A stretch of 64,000 bases of DNA from Homalodisca vitripennis (Eukaryota > Arthropoda > Insecta > Hemiptera > Cicadellidae): the NCBI RefSeq assembly GCF_021130785.1, contig NC_060213.1, positions 97,270,501 to 97,334,500 of the forward strand. Reading direction: 5' to 3'. This document shows positions 7,481 through 15,975 of this stretch, in pieces. Each line of letters starts with the position of its first letter. The stretch's first letter is position 1. Below the pieces are notes generated by a model. The model did no database searches. It was not told the DNA's origin and saw only the letters and a program-made list of their open reading frames with translations. The translations under genes and the position numbers were made by a program.

Positions 7481-8623
7481 TTATGGCAGTTCAACCTGTC
7501 TAAAGAAGAGGGCTCGTTTTTTATGCTTTCTTAGAAAGCGTACGACCTGCTTTAGTGACACCACGGTACCTAGCCCTCTTAGGTAAACTGTTCTCGGTAT
7601 CTGTACAGGTCTATCAGGGTCCCTGAACACAAAGGTCCTTTTCCATCCGTCTCTCCACTGGGGTATCTCAGCTACAGTATACTTGTCACTCTCCACGTGC
7701 TTTTCCATATATTGTTTCAGATGCTCTATAGGTCTGTTCACCCTACTGTGTATGTGAATCATGTAAGAGTTGAGTAACCAGAATTCACTTGGATTAGCTC
7801 CTGTAAAACTCCTCCAAGCCTCAAACTGTTTGGTATTTGTAATTGAGTAAGTCCCGTCACGCAGTGTTATTCCGAACTTATCGCAGTACATTGGTACGGT
7901 CGGTAAAGCCAATTTGAGAAATTCTGTCGTAAACAGACTTTGACAAAGATTGTTTACACCAGCAAAATCTTTCTTCCTTTGACCTCGCGGTAAACCGTCT
8001 GGGACGGGGCCGTAACCTACGTTGTAGCTAATGTCAATGTAGCACTTTGAAGCTAGAGCACGATTGTAGATCTTGACAGGGTTCCTGATTGGTATTGTTC
8101 TCTCTGTAATGAGAATACAGCGAGCTGCATGCGGTATGTTACACCCGTACTGGAGCATCCTTATACAGGTCTGCGCAAAGTTTACACTACCATGAGCGTT
8201 TCTCAACGGTACGATTTGACCGAATTGATCGGGAAACGGTCTGAATCTGGATAACATGTTCTGTGGATTTCTTACCGTACTATTTAGCATGTCCTCGTGG
8301 TACACCACGAGTTCGAGCGGTACCCCTTTGTTTTGACTTCTTTTCACAAACTCTATCCATATATCGCGATTGTAGAACCGTTCGCTTGCTGAAATCATTA
8401 ACAAGATTACGGGTGGTAGACTAGCACTGTACATCCCTACACGCTTATGTCTCCAGCACCTCCTATTGAAGAGAAAACCATGTGGTCCGCGTCTGCTACA
8501 GTAATTACCGCAAAACTTTTTCTTATCGGCATAGTACCAGGTGCACAGGTTTGAATGGACTTTGTTGGATCTCTGGATTGAGAAACCTCTGAGGTCATTG
8601 TAGTGGTATATCCTTACCATCAT
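7481..8623 (-). CDS. Candidate glycosyltransferase, GT14 (Core-2/I-branching)-like (380 aa)
   Basis: The central region resembles Core-2/I-branching transferases: hydrophobic strand VILLMISASE, then HGSVNFAQTCIRMLQYG, then ILITERTIPIRNPVKIY, which parallels the SE..IP segment of that family, and a downstream NPSEFWLLNSYMIH stretch. The C-terminus is basic. There is no N-terminal membrane anchor, unlike Golgi enzymes but like viral cytosolic ones. The first 60 residues are Cys/Arg-rich (KKFCGNYCSRRGPHG). Its ATG overlaps the stop of the ATPase gene as ATGA, so it probably shares that transcript. A role in modifying virion or host glycans is inference; if the family match is wrong, it is a conserved-looking protein of unknown function. 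Confidence 0.5.
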   Translation of the reverse strand: MMVRIYHYNDLRGFSIQRSNKVHSNLCTWYYADKKKFCGNYCSRRGPHGFLFNRRCWRHKRVGMYSASLPPVILLMISASERFYNRDIWIEFVKRSQNKGVPLELVVYHEDMLNSTVRNPQNMLSRFRPFPDQFGQIVPLRNAHGSVNFAQTCIRMLQYGCNIPHAARCILITERTIPIRNPVKIYNRALASKCYIDISYNVGYGPVPDGLPRGQRKKDFAGVNNLCQSLFTTEFLKLALPTVPMYCDKFGITLRDGTYSITNTKQFEAWRSFTGANPSEFWLLNSYMIHIHSRVNRPIEHLKQYMEKHVESDKYTVAEIPQWRDGWKRTFVFRDPDRPVQIPRTVYLRGLGTVVSLKQVVRFLRKHKKRALFFRQVELP

Positions 8624-9309
8624 AGATCTTGAATGAAACTATCGATTCCGATACGATACCTGCCTTTATCAATGTCACAGTCCTTGCATATGACCAGGAA
8701 GCCGTGTCTGTCTTTCCACGCCAGAGCACACATTTGTTTAAACTTTTCAAAGTCTATATCGGTATTGACGTGGTCACTGTATGCATGGTGAAGGTTTGTT
8801 TCGTCTTGTTTGAATAGTACGATAAAGTTGGCATTGTCTCTAACGAGCTGTTTGGGTATATGGCTGTAGGTCTGACCTAGGTAGAATGTGTCAATATTCT
8901 TGTGTCTACCCATGGTGAAGTAGTTTCGTATATTGTTATGTTTTTCACAGGCTATGTCGTCGAATATCATTACTGAATTCTGTTTAGCCTCACTCGGGTG
9001 TATGACAGATGCATTGTCATCATACGCGTGGTATCCGATCTCTTTCGGCATAATCTTGGATAGTAGCTGGTACTTTGGTTGGTAGAGTGATTTTGAAAAC
9101 ACGTAAACATTTTCAAATCTCAAACCGTTAGGATCTACCAATAGGTTAAACAGTACGTTCGTTTTACCGCAATTGGACGGTCCAACAATTAATCCGCGAA
9201 TCGTGTCAGGTAGCAGAGGACCGTTTTTATTTGTACGATTCATACCACCACCTACAAACTCGTCAAAGTTTCTCACTGGTAATTTCACAGATTGACTAAT
9301 CAGTCTCAT
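8620..9309 (-). CDS. A32/FtsK-HerA-like genome packaging ATPase
   Basis: Walker A is GPSNCGKT, about 42 residues from the chosen Met; Walker B is VMIFDDI; the sensor-like stretch FYLGQTYSHIP and a following arginine-rich segment fit the packaging ATPases of Polintons, adenovirus-like elements and poxvirus A32. The enzyme would drive DNA into the capsid. The frame stays open up to an ATG at 9468, but I chose the ATG at 9309. The extra 53 residues are low-complexity Ala-rich and not conserved-looking, and a TATA sequence lies 40 bp upstream of 9309, inside that extension. The stop overlaps the GT14-like gene's ATG. The frame is intact. Confidence 0.88.
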   Translation of the reverse strand: MRLISQSVKLPVRNFDEFVGGGMNRTNKNGPLLPDTIRGLIVGPSNCGKTNVLFNLLVDPNGLRFENVYVFSKSLYQPKYQLLSKIMPKEIGYHAYDDNASVIHPSEAKQNSVMIFDDIACEKHNNIRNYFTMGRHKNIDTFYLGQTYSHIPKQLVRDNANFIVLFKQDETNLHHAYSDHVNTDIDFEKFKQMCALAWKDRHGFLVICKDCDIDKGRYRIGIDSFIQDL

Positions 9310-9348
9310 TGTCGAAGATAAACTAAGTTGCACATTATTATGACATAG

Positions 9349-9356
9349 TATATAAA
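9349..9356 (-). promoter_or_regulatory. TATA sequence of the ATPase gene
   Basis: TATATAAA (plus-strand reading; TTTATATA on the coding strand) 40 bp upstream of the ATG at 9309. It supports that start over the ATG at 9468. The adjoining 9390-9470 stretch is GC-rich with two near copies of CAGCTGCATCCG.TCCCAC. Confidence 0.4.
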
Positions 9357-9470
9357 GTAACAGAGCTGAACTGGTAGCCCTCCTGGACGTTGGAGCGCAC
9401 AGCTGCATCCGCTCCCACGCAGCGGCTGGTGCAGCTGCATCCGGTCCCACGACTGCAGTTGCAGTCACAC

Positions 9471-10394
9471 TCAGTGTGTGGTGATGTCATGCTTGCTCAC
9501 CCATGTGTCACTGTTTTTATCGAACCCTTGCCATCTAACAAGTACTTTGTCTCCTTTCCGCCTCAACACTTTCTCAACTAGATATACATTACCAGTTTTG
9601 GACCTGAGGAGTTCTTGTTCATAAAACCCACCTTTCAATACTTCACCTTTAGAGTCTTGTAGAATGTACGTTACGGGTTTTGTAGGTTTTATTGCATATA
9701 CTGTAAATACTTCATTTGTCCAGTTAGGCAGATAACCTTTTTTAAAAACTCCTTTGTATTTGCTAATCCTTACCTTATCGTTTAGCTTGAATTTAGTGAT
9801 TTTAATTTTTTGTTTTCTTTTTGTGGTTTTGTTTAAACGGACAAGGATTTGTTTTACGTGTTTCTGTTTAACGTCTTTTGGTTTCATACCGATTGTTCTG
9901 TGGACATTATTATTGTACTCCTTGACTATATCAGATAGAATACTGAACCATTCGTAACTTCCACGTGTCGTGAATTTTCTATACATTTTCTCTTTTAATG
10001 TTCTGTTTAGACGCTCTACAATAGAGCTTTTCAGATGTGAGTAGGTCGAGTAAAGGTTTATTTTATATTTGTCCATTAGCTTTTTGACGTGAGTGTTGTA
10101 CCACTCCTTACCCTGATCAGTCTGAAGGTTTTTCATCTTGTGTTTAGACAGTATAGGTTCTAGTGCATGCGCGACTTCTGCACCGGTCTTGTTTTTTAAA
10201 GGAATGGCAAACGCAAGTTTACTAAAGCAGTTTATCATTGTCAATATATACTTGTAACCTTTGTTCACCCTTGAATACGGGATCATCTCTACTAGGTCAG
10301 CCTGGTATAGATCATTGAGTCCCTTCAGCGTAACCCTGCGTCTGGGATAGTTTTTCCTAGCCGGTTTGTGCAGTTCTTTCGCTATAGCGTCCAT
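9471..10394 (-). CDS. Retroviral-like (RVE) integrase with chromodomain
   Basis: The DDE core is visible: Asp33 (YQADLVEM), Asp93 (LQTDQGKEW) and Glu127 (SSIVERLNRTLKEK). After a basic linker and an SH3-like strand region (about 200-255), residues about 262-307 form a chromodomain (VYLVEKVLRRKG, VLVRWQGF, DTWVSKHDI). This is the Polinton-type c-integrase, which joins the element ends to host DNA; the chromodomain may steer insertion to marked chromatin. At 307 residues it lacks an obvious N-terminal HHCC zinc domain. A TATA box lies 33 bp before the ATG at 10394. The frame is intact, supporting a recently active element. It sits directly upstream of the ATPase gene. Confidence 0.95.
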   Translation of the reverse strand: MDAIAKELHKPARKNYPRRRVTLKGLNDLYQADLVEMIPYSRVNKGYKYILTMINCFSKLAFAIPLKNKTGAEVAHALEPILSKHKMKNLQTDQGKEWYNTHVKKLMDKYKINLYSTYSHLKSSIVERLNRTLKEKMYRKFTTRGSYEWFSILSDIVKEYNNNVHRTIGMKPKDVKQKHVKQILVRLNKTTKRKQKIKITKFKLNDKVRISKYKGVFKKGYLPNWTNEVFTVYAIKPTKPVTYILQDSKGEVLKGGFYEQELLRSKTGNVYLVEKVLRRKGDKVLVRWQGFDKNSDTWVSKHDITTH

Positions 10395-10426
10395 TTTGTA
10401 AATGAAGAAAAAAATCTGTATACCGG

Positions 10427-10434
10427 TATTTATA
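10427..10434 (-). promoter_or_regulatory. TATA box of the integrase gene
   Basis: TATAAATA on the minus strand, 33 bp upstream of the integrase ATG. Confidence 0.55.
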
Positions 10435-10578
10435 TTAGTCTAAGTGGTGTGGTTTGGAACACCCACATCGAACACTAGCATGCTCGATGCCCAGGTTAAA
10501 CAGTATTTGATTTTGAGGGCCAGTCCAGAAGTAACTGGTTGTCGCCCGGTGACCAAATACTGTCCCATCCCTTGTTGC

Positions 10579-10947
10579 TTAGACAATGGAATAATCGCAC
10601 ATGCAACGCCCGGTCCTATAGTAAAAGAGCCGATTGTTACACGATGTGCACTCCCATAAACTACGCATTGTGTAAAATGTATCTTCCGTGAAGTAATACG
10701 CGGTCGACGATTCTTTTTGCCAAACAGCTGAACGGTCTCGAGCACACATATGACAAAGTCTGCGTAGTCCGCGTCCGTCGTAAACTTCTTTGTATCTGAC
10801 TACCAATTCAAAGCAGCATTCGCGATGTTTAGATTTAATTTCCCGACGGATGGATTCGGGGATCTGGATATATCGTAAGAAGTCAATACGGTGTTGGGCA
10901 ATTTGCCGCAGACAAAGATCATAGAGGCTCTTTGGGTTCCACGCCAT
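10579..10947 (-). CDS. Small protein with SOCS/BC-box-like N-terminus and Cys pairs (122 aa)
   Basis: Residues 7-17, SLYDLCLRQIA, fit the BC-box consensus [ST]LxxxCxxx-hydrophobic used by SOCS-box proteins to bind Elongin B/C. About twelve residues later, YIQIPESIRREI could act as a Cullin box. The rest holds two Cys pairs, LCHMC near residue 65 and CTSC near residue 100, then CMC near the end, which could bind zinc. Such a protein would recruit an ubiquitin ligase, a strategy used by several animal viruses; this is inference from a short motif. There is no clear TATA box. The segment 10,440-10,578 after its stop holds no convincing gene. Confidence 0.6.
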   Translation of the reverse strand: MAWNPKSLYDLCLRQIAQHRIDFLRYIQIPESIRREIKSKHRECCFELVVRYKEVYDGRGLRRLCHMCARDRSAVWQKESSTAYYFTEDTFYTMRSLWECTSCNNRLFYYRTGRCMCDYSIV

Positions 10948-11476
10948 GATTGAGAATGAAGTGCTCTCCCACCACCACCACTGCCTCCACGGTTACTCTC
11001 CCACCACCACCGACTCCCCCACTGAGACCTCACACTTTGCACAAATATAGGTGTTTACAGCAATATTTACAATTTTACAGTAATATCAACACTATATACA
11101 TTTGTAATTTGTCATGGCTGAACCGGTCCATCGCTATCTCCCACACATTCACACTCGATCCCAAGGAATTATGGGGTTTAGTCCACCTGAAGGATCACAT
11201 TCAAACCCCAAGGCCACGAACCTCTCGGCACATTCACGGCAAGAGTACATCTATGGGGTTTAGCCCGCCTCGTTGCCACACACATTCATACATGATCCCA
11301 AGGAATTATGGAGTTTAGGCCACCTGAAGGATCGCAACCACTCTGTCCGGGACCTCAGAGCCCATACACACACACACTCAGGCTTTTGGGTCTGCGAGGG
11401 CCGGTAGCAAGCACAGCGACAGGAAAGTCAGTGGACGCTGTGTGGTAGTGGGGGTACGCGGTTGCGAGGAGAGCGT
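10948..11476. other. Non-coding spacer with imperfect 60-bp duplication
   Basis: No convincing gene. It starts with CCACCACCACC-rich sequence (10,968-11,030). Two imperfect copies of a 60-bp unit containing CCAAGGAATTATGG.GTTTAG and CCACCTGAAGGATC lie at 11,141-11,200 and 11,277-11,337. It separates the leftward genes from the candidate plus-strand exon and may hold control sequences. Confidence 0.6.
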
Positions 11477-11482
11477 TCAGTC
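11477..11482 (+). promoter_or_regulatory. Initiator-like TCAGTC
   Basis: TCAGTC matches the arthropod initiator (TCAGTY) and lies 16 bp upstream of the ATG at 11493 of the candidate two-exon gene. No TATA box is seen at the expected distance. Confidence 0.3.
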
Positions 11483-11492
11483 TCGGTCAGTG

Positions 11493-11630
11493 ATGGAGGA
11501 GAAGCAGCATCTACTCGAGCAATCGCGGGAGAAGTTAAAGAGGATGAGGGGGAAAAGCATTGACCTACGAAGGTTATTGTTTGTGGTGTCTGTGTTTAGA
11601 AGAGTGAAGGAGGCTGTATTTACACCTACT
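11493..11630 (+). CDS. Exon 1 of a candidate two-exon plus-strand viral gene
   Basis: An open exon of 46 codons ending exactly at a strong donor (GTAAGT at 11,631), phase 0. The encoded stretch is helical and basic: LEQSREKLKRMRGKSIDLRR, then a hydrophobic LLFVVSV and FRRVKEAV. Its spacing of Ser, Lys-Leu, Leu-Arg-Arg and a hydrophobic helix faintly recalls SERTA or IER (immediate early response) domains; that is speculation. An acceptor in the same phase lies at 15,886, so the intron would contain the entire polymerase gene on the opposite strand. Without splicing, the frame stops about five codons past the donor. Confidence 0.4.
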
Positions 11631-11649
11631 GTAAGTATACTATAATATA

Positions 11650-14600
11650 CTAATATTTAGAAACTTTACTATAGCCATACGGTAGTGTCTCATACTCTCC
11701 TTCCCGCTTACGCTTAGGACCAGTAATTTTAAATAGTTTAGTCTCTTCTACGGTAACTATGTTTTTGTCTTTTGTCCGTCTAATACGGTTTTCTGTTATT
11801 TCTAGAGTTGGATCCGTTTCACTAAGCACCATTTCTTTTAATTTTTCAAAATTTAGACGTTTACTAGTTTTTAAATTTAGAGTGAGACCTTTTATTTTAC
11901 AGACTTCAACTAACGAATTTTTATTTGTGGACCACACTAAGTAGGCATAGGTTTTAGGACCACCAGAAACGAATTCTACAATGTATGACCCGGGACCGTA
12001 GTCGACCAACTCATCGGTCATCTCCCCGAGGTAGTCACCGGTAGGAACTTTATACATGCCGTTTTTATGTATGTACAGTACACTGTCTGTGTCATAGTAA
12101 AGGACTTGAGATTGTAGCTGTTCCAAGTGTTCATACAGTTTTAACCTCGCGTGAGATGTGGTAAAAGCGGCCAAGACGACGTTGACGGTTCTGAGGGACT
12201 CGCTAACCTCTTCTATGTTTTGCCAATTTACGAGGAGAACCTCTTCGTTAATTTCTTGAACCGTATTTACTTGTGTCCCGGGACTGGTTAGTAGTTTGAA
12301 AAATGTGTCGGGTGATCGTATTATCGATGTCTTTGTCTGGTTCTCTCTCTGTCCGAATTTTCCCCAAAACGAATTTAGCATTAATTTCGCGAGGGAGCGA
12401 AGACCCGCGTTCTTTTCAATTTTTGTTTGGTCAAGTCTGATACCTTCATGTTCAAAATATTTTTTAATGTACGTTTCTTTGTCCTGATCAGTGAGACACC
12501 AGGAAGGGTAGCCCGATGCCTCCTGTTTAATTTTTAGAAATTTATTTACAAAGTCTGTGAAGAGTCCGCCATCCTCATAGGTCACTACCTCGTATTCCCA
12601 TAATTCGTACATTTCTAAAATGGTATAGCCTTTTTCTACAGCTTTTCTAATTTCCTGCATCGTCCATGTCCCTGTCAATGCTCTCTCTTCCGTGGTGTGG
12701 GCACAGTCACCCGAGTACATGTCCTCCCCACACGTCCTACATAAAACAAACATTAATTTATCGTTCATGCGTGTAGGGAGAACCGGGTGGTACAACTTTA
12801 GCGGGGGCAGGACTTTACATTTAAGAAGACCTTCAGCCTGCATGCCTCGCCCCCTACATTCTCTGTCACCCACATAGATTTTAGGATGAGATTTTACATA
12901 CATTTTAAATTTATTAACAAAAGGATAGAGAGAGCATACGTCCACATACTGTATAGACTCCCCCTCTGCACACTTGTGGTATGTTCTTGCGTTGCCTGTT
13001 CTACCACCAAAGAAGGCGTCTCTTGGATTAAGTGGGAGCGTGTTTAGAATTGGTAATGAATTTAGGTATGCCAATCTAGGATCTTTTTTCATTTTCTTAA
13101 ATTCACACTCCCACATCTCGATAACTTCGTATCCGGAATTTTGGAGTTTAGCTATTTTGGATTTGGTCCTTTCGTACCTCAGATGCAAAGAGTCTGAGGG
13201 ATCGTCGGGTAAGGGCACTTCCCTCTCGTACTTGTAACATTTAGGGCACCCGTGGAAATAACAACCCTGAAATTCATACACGCGTTCACCGTCAAAACCG
13301 TCTACTTTCATACCGGCAATTTTGACTTCTCTTTCCCGCCCTGCATGCTGGATTCGGATGCCACGCTGATCCTCCTCCCAAGTCAGCCACTGCAAAGCGA
13401 TGGGGGATTGCATGTCAACAAGTCTGTATCCATTGTTAGGGACCAGGCCAATAGTATTGGGTTTTAAGAACTTACGTCTAAACACCAAGTTACAGGCGCT
13501 GGCTATGGTGACGGCTTCCATGAACGGGTCTACGTTACATTCTTCGAGAAACATTGCTCTGAATTTTATACACGCCTGCGCCAATATGTCTACATCTGAA
13601 ATACAATACTCAATAAGTTCTTTTTGGAAATCAAACACTACGTTTTTGTTGACCTGGTCATTATGCCAATTTTCAAAATCTGTATAACTTTTTTCGAACA
13701 TCGATTCAGGGCAGTAGTATTCCTTGGGTGGGATGGGGCCTACATAGTTTTGGTTTGCCAGAGTGTTAAACAAGTGAGGGAAGTAACCCTTCTTCTTCTC
13801 TGGGGGTAGATCAAAGGCTTTGTTGAGTGCTGAGAGGGCCATGGGGAAATAGTTCAGTGAGTCGATAAATCTCACGTTGTCCAATTCCATGAGAATTACT
13901 TTGGTGCCACGCATAATTAGCTCTGGAGTGAATTTTGTCTGTTCCAGTACGTACTTTAAGATGAACTGAAAATCAAAGCCCTGGCCGTTATGAGCCATTA
14001 CACAAACGTTTTTGAATTTTTTTCTAACATCCATCACATAATCCATGAATTTAACTACAGGATCTTGTCTAAAGACTCGAGTACGGGTATTACAATGTTC
14101 ACAATTTCCACCACCGATACATTTGAAACAGAATTGTTGCGAGACACATAGATTTACTTTATGAACCCTTTTATCGTCAATGTACTCGTCCTGTCTTGTT
14201 TCCAGATCGAAAAAGATGAACAGAAAGTCTTCGGTTTTGGGCTTGCCTGTGTCGACTCGCATGTAGCACTGGTGGTTTGGGGCCTTGAAATCATTACAGA
14301 TTTTACAAAACACTTCGCCGCACACATGTTTTGACTTACGCTGTTTCAGAAATACGAGTCTTTGACATTGTTTGCATTTATTAACAGATTTACACCGTTC
14401 ACCCTGGTGAGCCGCGAAACATATTTGATTTTTTAGAGTGATGTTACAATTTGGACAAACTATTCCTCCATGCTCCTCTTTACAGGGCGGAGAGACTGTC
14501 TGGCACGCAGGACAGACATTTGAACATCTGTGTTCAGCTTTGTGGTCGTAAGGGACATGGCATGCTTCGCAGAAAAAATGGCACGCAAAAGCTGCAGTGA

Positions 14601-15444
14601 GGGATGTGATCACATTATAATGACCGTTATGATACAGTAGGTTAATTTTGTACAAAGCACTTTCATTATTACCGTTAAAATACACGTCCCTACCCTTACT
14701 GTTATAGTTGTAAACTGTAATATTATACTTTTTGAGGTGATCTTGAAATTTTGAAAGTTCGGGGACCCCCGCTCCCTGTTCAGAAATTTGGACCCCGACT
14801 TTAGTCATCAGTTTTTGGGCTCTAAGAGTTTGTCGCTTACCCTTGTCTTCACGTATAGCCTTAAGTTGAGGATCTTTTTTGGCGTAGGCTTTTGCTACCA
14901 CTATAGCTCGGGGCAGACACAGATTGTCCACATTTTCTATCGATACAATACCTGTTCGTGCTTTACATTCTTCGTGAAAATTATTGTACAAGCCAGGTCT
15001 TCTGAGGCCACCACTGCCTACAGGGAGATTGACACGCGTACATTCGACTTTGAACGTATCGGTAGACTTTACAGAGTCCGCGTTACTTTGAATTATCCCC
15101 CCGAAAATTTCGAAAAGGACATCGTCTTTGACCTGATCAGCTGGTCGAAATGCCACGTAGCCCGGATCTTTACTTTTTAAATTTAGACTATGAAGTGTAA
15201 ATCCGAGGTAGTCCGAATCAGTGCAATTTGCTTTCATTTCATTTACAATTTTAGAAAATCCCGTCCTTAGCCAATCGATTTCATTAATGTTTTCAGGGAC
15301 GGGGTTGAATTTAAAGGTGGTCTTAGTACCATATACCCTGAATTTTCTCACGTAGGTCTCGTTTCTTCCTAGAATTTTTACAGGATCCAACTCCATATCC
15401 ATATATACAGGTTCAGAATCTACTTCAATATTTTCGTAAGACAT
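11650..15444 (-). CDS. Protein-primed family B DNA polymerase (pPolB), 1264 aa
   Basis: Exonuclease motifs: FFDLET (about 412-417), MAHNGQGFDFQF (about 483) and YCISDVDIL (about 613). Polymerase motifs: A, DVCSLYP (about 835); B, KLMLNSFWGKFG (about 1020); C, YYDTDS (about 1116). This is the self-primed replicase of Polintons. The N-terminal part has DNLCLPRA (about 173-180) and GHYNVI (about 274-279), an arrangement like the catalytic Cys and His of OTU-type proteases, followed by many CxxC/His pairs (about 292-395) that could bind zinc. Between exonuclease and palm lies VDGFDGERVYEFQGCYFHGC, common in transposon polymerases of this class. The length suits a Polinton polymerase with N-terminal additions. 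The frame is intact, strong evidence for a young copy. Confidence 0.96.
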   Translation of the reverse strand: MSYENIEVDSEPVYMDMELDPVKILGRNETYVRKFRVYGTKTTFKFNPVPENINEIDWLRTGFSKIVNEMKANCTDSDYLGFTLHSLNLKSKDPGYVAFRPADQVKDDVLFEIFGGIIQSNADSVKSTDTFKVECTRVNLPVGSGGLRRPGLYNNFHEECKARTGIVSIENVDNLCLPRAIVVAKAYAKKDPQLKAIREDKGKRQTLRAQKLMTKVGVQISEQGAGVPELSKFQDHLKKYNITVYNYNSKGRDVYFNGNNESALYKINLLYHNGHYNVITSLTAAFACHFFCEACHVPYDHKAEHRCSNVCPACQTVSPPCKEEHGGIVCPNCNITLKNQICFAAHQGERCKSVNKCKQCQRLVFLKQRKSKHVCGEVFCKICNDFKAPNHQCYMRVDTGKPKTEDFLFIFFDLETRQDEYIDDKRVHKVNLCVSQQFCFKCIGGGNCEHCNTRTRVFRQDPVVKFMDYVMDVRKKFKNVCVMAHNGQGFDFQFILKYVLEQTKFTPELIMRGTKVILMELDNVRFIDSLNYFPMALSALNKAFDLPPEKKKGYFPHLFNTLANQNYVGPIPPKEYYCPESMFEKSYTDFENWHNDQVNKNVVFDFQKELIEYCISDVDILAQACIKFRAMFLEECNVDPFMEAVTIASACNLVFRRKFLKPNTIGLVPNNGYRLVDMQSPIALQWLTWEEDQRGIRIQHAGREREVKIAGMKVDGFDGERVYEFQGCYFHGCPKCYKYEREVPLPDDPSDSLHLRYERTKSKIAKLQNSGYEVIEMWECEFKKMKKDPRLAYLNSLPILNTLPLNPRDAFFGGRTGNARTYHKCAEGESIQYVDVCSLYPFVNKFKMYVKSHPKIYVGDRECRGRGMQAEGLLKCKVLPPLKLYHPVLPTRMNDKLMFVLCRTCGEDMYSGDCAHTTEERALTGTWTMQEIRKAVEKGYTILEMYELWEYEVVTYEDGGLFTDFVNKFLKIKQEASGYPSWCLTDQDKETYIKKYFEHEGIRLDQTKIEKNAGLRSLAKLMLNSFWGKFGQRENQTKTSIIRSPDTFFKLLTSPGTQVNTVQEINEEVLLVNWQNIEEVSESLRTVNVVLAAFTTSHARLKLYEHLEQLQSQVLYYDTDSVLYIHKNGMYKVPTGDYLGEMTDELVDYGPGSYIVEFVSGGPKTYAYLVWSTNKNSLVEVCKIKGLTLNLKTSKRLNFEKLKEMVLSETDPTLEITENRIRRTKDKNIVTVEETKLFKITGPKRKREGEYETLPYGYSKVSKY

Positions 15445-15767
15445 GTTTACAATATGGTATTATAGAAACGATATTACGTTAGAAAAGCAACTAAATGATT
15501 AAAAAGCTTAACTGCTACTAGTAACGATAATTTCTATTTAGATTAAGAAAGATAATTACAAGAATAGTATTAACGGTAATTAAAATGAATATTAGTAAAA
15601 ATATTTTAACGTATTAGATTGAATTATTTTACTCGAGTAATATCAAAAGATCGTAATTGTTTAAATAATTGTGTAAAACTCAGAGCGACACACGTCCTAT
15701 CTCCCTGACCTCCCGCACGGATCTGACGGGAGAGAGAGAGGAAGGAGTGCCGGCCTCTCAGGTTCCA
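15445..15767. other. AT-rich spacer upstream of the polymerase gene
   Basis: 15,445-15,665 is AT-rich and holds no gene; it probably contains the polymerase promoter, though the only TATA-like sequence (15,458-15,464) is too close to the ATG to be convincing. The part from 15,680 is richer in GC with a GAGAGAGAGAG run. Confidence 0.5.
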
Positions 15768-15830
15768 CCAATCAGAGCGCTTAGATACTATTTACATCCA
15801 ATCAAGGACGCGCTTATTCCAGCCAGTGGG
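15768..15830. promoter_or_regulatory. Duplicated CCAAT module, related to 571-603
   Basis: CCAATCAGAGCGCTTA at 15,768 and CCAATCAAGGACGCGCTTAT at 15,798. The second block continues with TTCCAGCCAGTGG and matches the left-side module closely over 33 bp in the same orientation. It may be a promoter, or part of an end-associated sequence of the element. Confidence 0.45.
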
Positions 15831-15886
15831 GAAGCGCGGAATTTTCTTGTTCATAGCTGGCTAACTCAGGTCTATTTATGTTACAG

Positions 15887-15958
15887 ACTTCCTCTGATGA
15901 CGTCACCACCACATATTGCTATCTGTGTGGCGGGAGTGAAGAGTGCCAATGTGAATAG
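15887..15958 (+). CDS. Exon 2 of the candidate two-exon plus-strand viral gene
   Basis: After an acceptor (TTTATGTTACAG at 15,886) the phase-0 frame gives 23 codons and a TAG: a Ser/Asp/Thr stretch and then a Cys cluster (YCYLCGG, CQC) that could bind metal. An AATAAA follows 18 bp after the stop. Donor at 11,631, phase match, Cys-rich end and poly(A) signal together make a coherent small gene, but no transcript can be seen here. A perfect CRE, TGACGTCA, lies inside the exon. Confidence 0.38.
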   Translation, partial: TSSDDVTTTYCYLCGGSEECQCE

Positions 15959-15975
15959 TTGTTTAGAAATAGTAT

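Noticed and set aside
9310..9468. N-terminal extension of the packaging ATPase
   Set aside because: Ala-rich and low complexity, with a TATA sequence inside it; the ATG at 9309 is preferred.
10440..10745. Minus-strand frame of 101 codons downstream of the BC-box gene
   Set aside because: It overlaps that gene in another frame, matches no family and has no promoter; most likely a shadow.
11442..11492. Upstream ATG for the plus-strand exon at 11,493
   Set aside because: The initiator-like site lies after it, and the added residues have no conserved look.
15458..15464. TATA-like sequence before the polymerase gene
   Set aside because: Only 14-20 bp from the ATG, which would place the transcription start inside the coding region.
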